Shown in pieces: positions 12,957 to 22,425 of a stretch of DNA of 64,000 nt (its first letter is position 1; each line of letters begins with the position of its first letter). Location of the stretch: positions 35,301-99,300 of the forward strand of contig JBCFYV010000225.1 in the NCBI GenBank assembly GCA_039000515.1, read 5' to 3'. The notes under the pieces are model-generated. The model did not search any database. It saw only the letters and a list, made by a program, of their open reading frames with translations, and had not been told where the DNA came from. The translations under genes and the position numbers were made by a program. The DNA is from Timema cristinae (taxonomy: Eukaryota; Arthropoda; Insecta; Phasmatodea; Timematidae).

Positions 12957-14186
12957 TTATTTACCCGTGGAGGGCTCGGGGGAGTTCCCCGAGGAGGGCT
13001 CGGGTGTGTTCCCCGAGGGGGGGTCGGGGGTGTTCCCGAGGGGGGCTCGGGGTGTTCCCAGAGTTGGTCTCCTCGGGGGTACAGGTGGTGGTGGCGACTT
13101 TTGTGACGGTGTCGCCACTTGTATTATTTTCTGCATCACCACAGCTGATGCCGGCTGTTTTTGTTTGTCTCGAATAGAGATGAGTGGCACAGGTCTTGTA
13201 GGAGTCTTTGCAATATTAACTGCGCAGTGGCAGTTAGGGCAATTTATATTTTGGGTGACAATTTGGCTGTAGGAACTTTGAAATACCGGAGCTTGCAGTG
13301 CAGTATACTCTTCGCGTGCCTTGGCATAAGGGATGTTACTATCTGTTTGGATCTCCAGGACTCTTTTCTCTACCTTCCAATTCGGAGAGGACCGGGACCA
13401 GGCAGAATAAGGACCCTTGCAATTAATGCAGAATTTAGGAGACTCGCATGGTTGTTCGTGAGCCTCCTGTCCACAATCTGCACAGGTTGGCTTACCACGG
13501 CATCGCAGCTTCGTATGCCCAAACTCCTGGCACTGAAAACAGCGCCGAGGGTTGGGGACATACGGCCGGACCCTGAGCACGTGGAAGCCAGCTCGGACCT
13601 CCTTTGGTAAGGAAGGAGTGGCAAATGTTAGAATATAACTATCAGTGTTCTTCACTACATCGTTCCTTTTGATGGTGATCCTATATACTTCGGTGACATG
13701 TTGAGGGGAAAGCTCCTCACAGATGTCCTCAATGCTTACGCAGTCGAGGTCATAGCAAATGACCACTCCCTTGCAAACATCGAGGAACCTGTGCGGCTCC
13801 ACCTTCACCTTTAAATGATTCGAGGGGCTCAACGGTATTGTAGTTATTGCCATTATTTTCTTTGTCTGGAGGTCGTTTTCAGTCTTGATCATAATCGTGC
13901 CATCGCGCAGTTTTCTAATTGAGACCCCAGACTCGGCAGCTCCACTTATCACTCTTTCGAGGACAAATGGGCTGACTCGATTGAGGTTCTCATTATAATC
14001 CATTCGAGACATTACCAGGAAGCGGGGCTGGGGCCTCACCATTTCCTGGATTTTTTCAATTAAAGGGCTGGACGGCCTTACCCGTTTCCGCCTCTTATCT
14101 ATATTACGACCCTGCGAGGGGCCGGGCAGTGAGTTGCCAGCAGTGTTTGGCAGTACGGTGCCAGCGGCGACAATGTTGTCGGCCAT
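12957..14186 (-). CDS. LINE ORF1: gag-like nucleic-acid-binding protein with CCHC zinc knuckles
   Basis: The protein has 409 codons from the ATG at 14,186 to the stop at 12,957. The N-terminal third is polar. The middle region (about residues 60-210) has the mixed fold seen before the knuckles in I-type LINEs. Near residues 214-265 lie CX2CX4HX4C, then CX2CX4HX3C, then a third decayed knuckle whose usual His and last Cys are replaced. The C-terminus is proline rich with repeats of the form TP-PSGN. It should coat the element RNA. The stop at 12,957 may be premature: the sequence between it and ORF2 (12,603-12,956) still reads as a lysine/glutamate-rich tail in pieces, ending in an MDCEDN-type word just before ORF2. 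The long plus-strand frame across this gene is its antisense shadow. Confidence 0.85.
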   Translation of the reverse strand: MADNIVAAGTVLPNTAGNSLPGPSQGRNIDKRRKRVRPSSPLIEKIQEMVRPQPRFLVMSRMDYNENLNRVSPFVLERVISGAAESGVSIRKLRDGTIMIKTENDLQTKKIMAITTIPLSPSNHLKVKVEPHRFLDVCKGVVICYDLDCVSIEDICEELSPQHVTEVYRITIKRNDVVKNTDSYILTFATPSLPKEVRAGFHVLRVRPYVPNPRRCFQCQEFGHTKLRCRGKPTCADCGQEAHEQPCESPKFCINCKGPYSAWSRSSPNWKVEKRVLEIQTDSNIPYAKAREEYTALQAPVFQSSYSQIVTQNINCPNCHCAVNIAKTPTRPVPLISIRDKQKQPASAVVMQKIIQVATPSQKSPPPPVPPRRPTLGTPRAPLGNTPDPPSGNTPEPSSGNSPEPSTGK

Positions 14187-14808
14187 GCCATGATTGGGGA
14201 CAACCTACACAATACTTGGATCGTAGACCCAGGGTGACCCAAGTTGGTACTACACATATGGCCCTGTTAACTGTCCCGACGAGAGGCCCTATACGACGCT
14301 AGACATGACAACCTTCGCATAGAGCATCGCCGAGAGAGAGGTCATCGCAGCAAGTGGGTGTAGGAAAGTGCCAATTTTACGTCCGGGCCTTCATGAACGC
14401 AACCGATCTTTTCCCAAAGTAGGGTACCCGGTTATTGTCATCCCTAAGGCCCTTCTACTAAGGTATTGCAACCGGCGCACTTTCATTCGGGAGCTCAAGG
14501 CAGTGGTATCCAATAATAAACAGAGAAGAGCCGGGTTAGTAGCCAAGGTCATCAACGGAAAGTCCAAAGGCCTCCGTGCAGGATGAACTGCAGGGGGAAG
14601 GGAAAAAAGAAGTAGAGATAAAGCGAAGGAGGAAGAGTTAAAAATGGGTGAAAGTGATGGAAGAAGAAAATGATGTGAAAGGAAAGATGAAGGATAGGGT
14701 TGGCCTGCACGAGGTACATCCTGCACAGATGCCTCCCCTTTTAGTCGCCTCTTACGACAAGCAGGGTTTACTGCGGGACTATTCTAAGCCCCGTCCCGCA
14801 GGGGGAAT
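14187..14808 (-). other. LINE 5' UTR
   Basis: This is the leader of the LINE on the minus strand. It is G/C richer than the surrounding host DNA, contains a polypyrimidine-like stretch on the sense strand (14,590-14,700) and ends in a structured segment at 14,735-14,808. No open frame is supported. Confidence 0.7.
14771..14801 (-). promoter_or_regulatory. Hairpin at the extreme 5' end of the LINE
   Basis: CTGCGGGAC (14,771-14,779) pairs perfectly with GTCCCGCAG (14,793-14,801) across a 13-base loop. Just inside it (14,738-14,760) is a word containing GTCGCC...TACGACA that forms a second small stem and that I recognise as recurring at 5' ends of several insect LINEs. An RNA or promoter role is inferred. 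Confidence 0.6.
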
Positions 14809-14817
14809 TCACTTATA
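14809..14817. repeat. LINE target-site duplication, 5' side
   Basis: TCACTTATA is identical to 8,534-8,542. The pair defines the LINE insertion. Confidence 0.75.
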
Positions 14818-14821
14818 TAGA

Positions 14822-15302
14822 ATATACAACGTGTTTCTAAAACATTGCATCAAACTTTTACAGGCTATTCCTTGAGTGAAAATAGAATAATTCACATCAG
14901 CTACCTAGGGTCCATCTTGAATATTAAGGGTGGTATACACCCCTAAACATAGAGCTAAAAACGACTATTGTGTGAAATATTATGAAAACTGATTAAGGTA
15001 TTACAACGAATCTTTGTATACTACTTATTGAAACCTTGATCATTAATAAACTAAATGTGATGTTACCGTAACCCACCCCATCATGTAAAAAAGGGGGTTT
15101 GTAACACTTTTTTCTACAATAAAATATGTCAGAGTAATTATTACTAATTTTGACTTAATATTACAAAACAAGGATTAAAAATTAACAAAAAAAGATGCCT
15201 TGGAGAAACTGTCTAGCTTTTTCCGTTTTCGAGATAATCACACAAGTTTGAGCTCAGAGACAAGTGTAAATGCCTGCCAGGTAGGCAGCCTGTATAGCTG
15301 TG
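14822..15302. repeat. Left inverted-repeat arm of the mariner-like element
   Basis: It matches the reverse complement of 15,829-16,309 along its whole length, with mostly single-base differences. The inner ends share a CCTGCCAGGTAGGCA word. Confidence 0.85.
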
Positions 15303-15579
15303 TTACTTCGCACTGCAGTCGTTAAACCATTTTTACCGGCACGTGTGACTATGTATCACGTAAATTTGGTAAACAAGGCTGGTTTGTGTGTAATGATGGA
15401 GAGACTCGGATACTTTTCCTTCTTCATAAGCTCAGATGTGTTGCTAGTTATCACATTAGTAAGTTATGCTTACACAGTTCACACTTGGGTGGGATTTTAA
15501 TCATTACATTCACTGGAGTATTGAAAGCTAAATTAAGAAATACTAACCGTAGTTCTTGTATGTTTTAATTCCTAGCTTC

Positions 15580-15832
15580 AAGAGCAGATTCATAGCAAGT
15601 GTTCAAAATAGTGGCTCCTAACGTCATCGCAATAATTGAGGTGGCGTATCAATGACTGGCGTTATCTTTCGAAAACACGTGGTGTTTCTTGAACTTTATC
15701 ACATTCAGCACCTATCCTGGATAACAGGTCTTCCTCGGATTCAATGGCTGTCTCTTACACCAAAGCTTTGAAAAAGACCCACAGAAAGAAGTCTAACGGA
15801 TTAAGGTAAGGAGAGCGTGGTGGCTACGCAAC
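15580..15832 (-). pseudogene. C-terminal fragment of a Tc1/mariner-like transposase
   Basis: The minus strand reads PPRSPYLNPLDFFLW, then ESEEDLLSRI and, after an in-frame stop, a FEHLL ending. This is the classic end of arthropod mariner-like transposases (PPRSPDLNPLDFFLWG..., SEEDLLARI, RHFEHLL). Stops interrupt it at several points. Only the part around and after the third catalytic acidic residue is present; the N-terminal DNA-binding and first catalytic parts are missing, so it cannot make transposase. Confidence 0.75.
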
Positions 15833-16309
15833 AGCTATACTGGTTGCCTACCTGGCAGGAATTAACACTTGTCTTTGAAATCAAACATGCATGATTATCT
15901 CGGAAACTGGGAAAAATAGACAGTTTCTCCAAGATACCTTTTTTGTTAATTTTAATCCTTGTTTTGTAATATTAAGTCAAAATTAGTAATAATTACTCTG
16001 ACACATTTTATTGCAGAAAAAAGTGTTACAACCCCCCCTTTTTTACATCATGGGGGTGGGTTACGGTAACAGCACATTTAGTTTATTAATGATCAAGGTT
16101 TCAATAAGTAGTATACAAAGATTCGTTGTAATACCTTAATCAGTTTTCATAATATTTCACACAATAGTCGTTTTTAGCTCTATGTTTGGGGTGTATACCA
16201 CCCTTAATATTCAAGATGGACCCTAGGTTGCTGATGTGAATTATTCTATTTTCACCCAAGGAATAGCCTGTCAAAGTTTGATGCAATGTTTTAGAAACAC
16301 GTTGTATAT
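15829..16309. repeat. Right inverted-repeat arm of the mariner-like element
   Basis: Reverse complement of 14,822-15,302. It contains the same TTTCACCCAAGGAATAGCC-type words in mirror order. Confidence 0.85.
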
Positions 16310-16591
16310 ATGTTGACAACAGAATGTTCTGAATCTGATTATTAAATGGTTACCATTTAATAATTTATTCATATCATTACCGGATAACATAAGGAGAGAA
16401 CATCTCAACCCCAATTTAGATTTAAGAGGTAAGCTTGATCGTTTAATTCTGATTATAATTCAACTATTTTTCGAACTTCCTATCAAATAATAATACTATC
16501 TCCTTCTTACATATTAACCTTTATATAATTTTCCTTATATTCTCACTCAATTTATTTTCACATTATTTACATTCTAACAATATCTGTTTGC

Positions 16592-16654
16592 ATTGGTTTG
16601 TCTCAGACCTGATGATGGCTGAATAGCCGAAACATGTCGTCAATAAACTTCAAT
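16592..16654 (+). ncRNA. Hammerhead ribozyme, minimal type I (Penelope/retrozyme type)
   Basis: The core CTGATGA (16,609-16,615) is followed by a stem II formed by GGCT/AGCC with loop GAAT (16,617-16,628). Next come GAAA (16,629-16,632) and a two-base-pair stem III with a two-base loop, ending in the cleavage triplet GTC (16,636-16,638). Stem I is GAC/GTC next to the core, an internal loop, then ATTGGTTT (16,592-16,599) pairing with AAAC-tt-CAAT (16,645-16,654). One extra T (16,616) sits between the core and stem II. Such very short stem III hammerheads are known from Penelope-like elements and retrozymes. No Penelope coding sequence is visible, so this is probably a solo terminal-repeat remnant. 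Self-cleavage is predicted, not shown. Confidence 0.75.
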
Positions 16655-19600
16655 CCAAAGAAGAAATATTAAGGAGAGGAATTAACGAACATAGCTAAGG
16701 AATGGTTTATGATGAGCACTTATTAACCTAATTTCATTTTATCAAAAAATATCTATCTATCTTATATTTAATACATTCTGATGTTTAATTGTATTTTAGG
16801 ACTACTGTTTTTTGATTAGAAACTAAATGATCCTAAATAGGCTTAAATTTAACTTATCAATTTACTTTCTTATTTTTACTCAGAACTGTAATTTCACATA
16901 GCTTATGTGCAATAATTTTAACATTTTACAGATTAACTAAATGTTCATCTAATCATTATATTACAAATTCTAATTTAATATTTGAATAAGGCCTATTTTG
17001 TTTTAATAGGATTACTGTAATTATCTCTTTCTCAATTATTATATGTAGTGAGCTAATATTCTCACAAGCTCGTTCCTTACATAATATTCTCAATCAATTT
17101 CTCCTTACTAAAGTTAATATGAATATAAATACAAATATAGAATATAATTGAAGACTTTGTATCAAATACATAATATGTAATATTTAAACTCATTAACGCT
17201 ATTAAATTATATATATGATTAGCATTAATCTCTAAACTAGTATCTGTCTGATACCGTTTAATGTCAACTCTTTCCTACACTATTGCATTACCATAGTACC
17301 ATAATATAAATATAAATTAAAAAGTAATGAGGATAAGGAATAGGCTGGTTTCAACTTATCATGTGTTCCAAAATTATTTTATAAGTAACGTCTTGCCCAT
17401 ACCTTGCCACGCGTTTCAATCAAAAAGTCCCACTTATCTTGTGAAAAATAATATTCTCGAATCCTGCACTTATAATATCGGTGCCACGCCTAATCATTCA
17501 ACTTATGTAAAAAAAACCACTTTCCCTCATCTAACTCCAAATATAAAACATAGATTTTAATCTCAACTTTAAATTAATTGTCAATCAAATTAAATGAAGG
17601 CCTTATGCTGCATCGCGTCTTTATTGTTTGATATCTTTGATGTCAAACCTCAACAGAGAATCACTGAACCCTCGTGAGGATATAACTTTCTTACAGAATT
17701 ACTGATTGGGTAAGATGTATGGGATCGGAAGGGGAGGGGCCTAGAAATGGTTTTCACTCCTTTTAAAACACTGTCTTTAACTCTCTGATAATTTTTATGA
17801 GTTTAATTAATAACCAAAGAGCATAAAACTTTAGGCCTGCCCTTTTGAGTCTAAAATATATTTTGTAGGATGGTGTGTGCAAGAGTGTTAAACGCGGAAT
17901 GTCTCCACAACCAACCAAAGTAGCTTTCCGTAACAACAAAGACAGATGGATCACGGAAACAGTTTATGATGCTAGCTACCGGACAGGTCTTGCGGAAATA
18001 AAACACATTTGAAAATATCAGTTTTCTCAAGAAGAAGTGACATTTTATGGTAATATTTTCAACATCTATTCTAAAATACTGTATCGATGTTTTTAAGGTG
18101 TTATATTTTTTGTAATAAAGACGTAAGTTTTCTTTCGAATAATATAAATTTTATTGATATTTGATCACTGTTACGATTATAGAGGGAGTGTATATATAAA
18201 AAGTACAACATCAATATAAATTAAAACATCCTTCTTATCATGATCAAAACGTCTCCGAAAAAAAATTTGCGAACATGTAAACAGTCTTGAAGAGATCCGT
18301 TTATTCACATGGCTCTGCAATGACATGCCAATTGAAAAGGGTTAATCACCTTAACTTTCTTTTTTATTTATAAAAAGCTATTGCTTAACAAGGTCACTCA
18401 AACCTCATTTCTAAATTCAGTACAGTTAAAACCATAAATGAAATATATTTTTACTGGTCACTCGTAACACAAATTTAGAGATAAATCTAAACATAAATTA
18501 ATTTAGTATAGAGACGTTATCTATTACAATAGTAGATTAAATAAAACAATGATGGCATACAAAGAACAGAAGACCTACTTAACAAATATATTATTCAAAA
18601 TAATGTAATTTGGTAACTTTTGAACTTCTCATAAATTTCAAACTTTTGTCTTTCACCGATTACAAACATTTAATTGTGATCAACTTGTATTAACATGTTG
18701 ATGAACGAAAGTTCTTCACCTAACACTCCTTGCATTATCTTAGTAATGTATGACCAATGGAATAAGCGGGAGAAAATATGTTAACCCACACACAACTCTT
18801 GAACTATAGTGGTTTAAGAGCAAATAATCACCAATTCTTCTTTTTTTTCTAATTATGCACTTGTTTAAATAATACAATACATTTACTAGTGTGACCCAAG
18901 GGGTTTGGTAGGAAAGATACCCAGCTAATTCACGCACATCATTCAGTCGCTAACGCTTCCTCATTGGTTTGTAAGTCACAATCGCTAATAGCACTCAATT
19001 TCACAGAAAAAAATAGCATAAGATTATTTTTGAAATGGTCAGAAGTTATAAGTTATAGTAGCAAATAATGAAGTTTAAGGTTCAAGCAAATCACTAAGTT
19101 TTAGGTTAAAATTAATATTTTCTGTCAATTTAGTGCCCAAATAAGAATGTCTCCCTCTTTTAGCTAAAAATGTGAAAATTTACTGAAAGCTCGTTAGACC
19201 ATAGAAACGAAATAATATACATTGTTGCAGAAACATAATAGTTAAATAGCATCACATTCTAACAAAGAAACTATCTCTTCATTTCCCATACCTATGTTTA
19301 AAACTATATATTTTACTATCAATTTGAAAATTATTGCTTTATAAAATATATTTCATTTAAAATTATTTTATATTAATAGTTCGACATTTATTCAATGATA
19401 AATAATATCATAACGCAAATAGTTTCTTAGTTATTAACAACATTGTTGATATCCTTTTATGTTAACATCCCTTAAAGTCATTTTATCGAGAAAATAAGTC
19501 ACGTCATTTGTTTTGTAATATTAAAAAGTATCTGGATACAGATTTTAATCAAAATCTATATAGATGAACTAAAAAACCTCTTCTAAACTACCCTTAACTT

Positions 19601-21878
19601 TAGGGTTGAATTGTTCATTCCAAACACTCCTATGGATAACCTGTAAACTACCCTACATACCAGGTCTCAACTCTCGGTAAAATGGTATCAGCTCTAGGCC
19701 AAGATACATACAAGACACAGTCGAAAAATCCCCTATTTATGTTTCTAAAGCATATAAAATGAAAAGATTCATCTTAATCTCGAGGTCAAAATGTACTAAT
19801 ACAATGTTATATATTTGTGTATATAAGAATAATTTTAAAGGTTACACAGATCTTGCAGTTTCTGAAATATTCCTGATATCGAAGAGAGAAAATAATGACC
19901 GCGCCTCCCCTCAGTGACCTAGGGGTTAAATGTGCTCAATACCAACTAATAATATTAGTCAAATTTATTAGCAAATACAAATACTAATTTTACGTTGATT
20001 AAAATATTAGCTATTCTATATCACTGCATAGCTGTTGTTGTACAATAACACATTTTGTTTGTAAATGAATTATATCAACCAATACATACAAATAATACTT
20101 AAAGGACCTTGAAGAACCCATCCTCCGGTCTAAATCATATTGTCTTCTTTCTGTCTTTAAATTGTCCATTGCTTTAAAAAAAGAACGGTTCGAGTCAGAA
20201 AAACAATTTATTTGGATTTTGTTTTCAAAGGACAAATTTGATATGTACAATTTTTACATTTTTAAAAGAAAAAATTCTCTTATTTTATAAATTTTTGAGT
20301 CTGCTTTACTGGCTGGTGAATGGACACACAACATGAAGTTATAAATACCGATGCATATAATATAAAAATATTCTTTTACTTACAAACATAGTTTGATTTA
20401 ATTTATTTACTATACGTATGAAAAATAAATATTTGCACTAAATAAAATAAAAAACAATAATAATATGTATCTAGGAAACCACTATTATAATATATATAAA
20501 TCCATCATGTTTCCTGGCAACAAATACTCATCATTACTTGATTTAAAAAAAGAAAGTGTGTGATTAATGAATCTAAGATTTATAAAGAATATAAACACAA
20601 ATATTAAACAAGGTACTGTAATATAATATTATCCACGTAATTTGAGAGCCTCACATACGAGAATAAAAAGACAATAAGGTATATAATCACCCAAGATACT
20701 CTGCCATCTATTCAAGGTATTCCATGTTAAATACACGTACTTTCTGTAGGAATATATCACATAGGTACATATTTATTATATTGATACTTTATAATGAGTC
20801 GATAAAGGTTAACCTAAACAGTACTTTCCTGGAAGTCTAAATTGCTGATACACAGTCATCATTACAACTACAAGAATTACAGGTTTAGAGTGTTTGTTTT
20901 ATATGAATAGTGATAGATTTATGTGTAATCTACCAGTCATTATTAGCTTTAACTTAATAATCAACCAAATAATTGATACCACTTTATTTTAAGTTACCTA
21001 GTAGAGACTTATTTTTTCAAATCAATGTACTCGTGTTTTAATCCCTGTCAGTTCATGTGGTATTTATTAAAGCGAGATGGATTCAAAGATAAGCTATGAT
21101 GTTGTGTGATACATGGAGAAAATGGGCGTGAAAGGCAATCCGCTGGAAGAGTTGATAGTTCAGGCACTTCAAATCAAGAGAAAATAAATAATAGAAATTT
21201 ACAAGAAGATCCAGATATTATAATGAGGTTCGAGGACATTTTGGAATTCGATCTAATATAAATCTAAAGTTTTTGAAACCTCACATTTCAGAAAAGATCA
21301 AAATTTAAATTACGAAAATTCTACCAAACAATCAAATAAGAGCAAGAAAAGAAAATGACCCCTCCGAAATTACCATAAACAATAATCCAATTTCCAAAAA
21401 CAAACATTAAGGCAGTGTCTCGTCGGGTTGAGTGATTTACCCTCTTCCTAAAAAAAAATTAACAATTCAGACAACTATTCTAAATTCAAAACTATATCTT
21501 TGGAAACAAATTTAAAATTGTCAGTTAAATATACAAATCACCTAGAAATTTCTATAACTTTTGAACAATTTTCGGAAACCAGTCCTAAATTAATAACAAA
21601 TTTTGTTAACCCTTACCATTTTTGTAGCTATAATAAATTTCTTGGCGATGTTTCTGACATTTGCAAGATTACAAGTTATGTAAAATTAATACCAAAAGAA
21701 AAATATTTAGAATTGTGGCTTCGACTACAATAGCTGTTTTCATATTGCTAAAAAAAAATAGCACCACGTCTTATTACCCGTTGAGTTCATACAACGATAT
21801 CCCTATTAATTATTTTGTGTGTATGTTAAAACACTTTTCTTTGTATCTTAGCGAGATTCTATAATGTAAACGAAGCCT
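16655..21878. other. Long A/T-rich region without recognisable genes
   Basis: I read both strands and found no frame resembling a known protein. The longest frames (for example 17,327-17,560, 20,011-20,250 and 21,500-21,733) are A/T-biased and isolated. Introns or intergenic host DNA are both possible. Confidence 0.5.
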
Positions 21879-22425
21879 CTTAGTCATGCAGGATAAGAGA
21901 GATGTAGCAGCAATGACGTCAGCTGAGAGAGGAGATACAATATCCATCATTGCAGCGATGAATGCCAGTGGATACCTCGTTCCTCTAATAATAATCTTAC
22001 ACTGAACCAACACTTACGATCTACTGATGGGATGCTGTTCTCCAAGCTCGATTCGATCCATCTGGATGGGTAATAATTAATCGTTTCAATAAGTGGTTTG
22101 CCCATTTTGTTGAACATGCCAAACACACTCAGGGATCACCAGTTTTATTATATTGTATGGAAACTACAATCACACTTGTAATTTAGATGGACTCGATATG
22201 CCCTGAGCCAATTACGTTACCATTTTCGTGCTACCTCCTCACTCAACCCATCAGTTTCAGCCCCGTGACTAGACATTCATAGGCCCTCTATAGGCTTTTC
22301 ACAGCGAGGAAGTAAGTATGTAGCTTCTCACAATAGTAAAGTAATCACTCCTTACGACGTAATGGACCTATTACTAAAAGTTTTTTAATGTCCAACTGGC
22401 GAACTTGGAGTCAATTATTTTAAGG
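21879..22425 (+). pseudogene. pogo/Tigger-like DDE transposase remnant
   Basis: In pieces across frames the plus strand shows AAMTSAERGDTISII, then a FAHFVEHAK segment, GSPVLLY, then LPPHSTHQFQPRD and finally SKVITPYDVMDLL. These correspond in order to the conserved blocks of the DDE_1 (pogo/Tigger/jerky) catalytic domain: the block around the first Asp, the PVLLLLDNH block and the PPHCSHKLQPLD block. The second catalytic Asp block is destroyed, and frameshifts and stops occur throughout. The N-terminal HTH DNA-binding part and the inverted repeats are not recognisable. It is an old dead copy. Confidence 0.7.

Larger units (their letters stand above)
8543..14808 (-). mobile_element. I-clade-like non-LTR retrotransposon (LINE), nearly full length
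   Basis: The element is on the minus strand, about 6.3 kb, with a 5' UTR at about 14,187-14,808, ORF1 (CCHC gag-like), ORF2 (endonuclease, reverse transcriptase, RNase H), a 3' UTR and a short (TAA)n tail at 8,543-8,561. It is flanked by a 9-bp TSD. RNase H after the reverse transcriptase together with multiple CCHC knuckles in ORF1 points to the I superfamily of arthropod LINEs. ORF1 is almost open, but ORF2 is split by at least five frameshifts, so this copy is dead. A second copy of the same family in the same orientation enters the window at about 63.2 kb. The 5' end lies only about 13 bp from the tip of the neighbouring mariner-like element. Confidence 0.9.
14822..16309. mobile_element. 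Tc1/mariner-superfamily element with long terminal inverted repeats, internally deleted
   Basis: Two arms of about 480 bp (14,822-15,302 and 15,829-16,309) are inverted copies of each other with scattered differences. The outermost matching bases are ATATACAAC, consistent with insertion at TA. The 526-bp interior holds the 3' part of a Tc1/mariner-like transposase on the minus strand and nothing else recognisable. Inverted repeats this long relative to the interior make it a fold-back type, probably non-mobile without a helper. Confidence 0.8.

Noticed and set aside
13161..13610. Plus-strand frame of 149 codons
   Set aside because: It is antisense to LINE ORF1, whose zinc knuckles and length are clearly real.
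17327..17560. Isolated plus-strand frame of 77 codons, and similar ones across 16.7-28 kb
   Set aside because: A/T-biased, no motif, no neighbouring exons or splice context.
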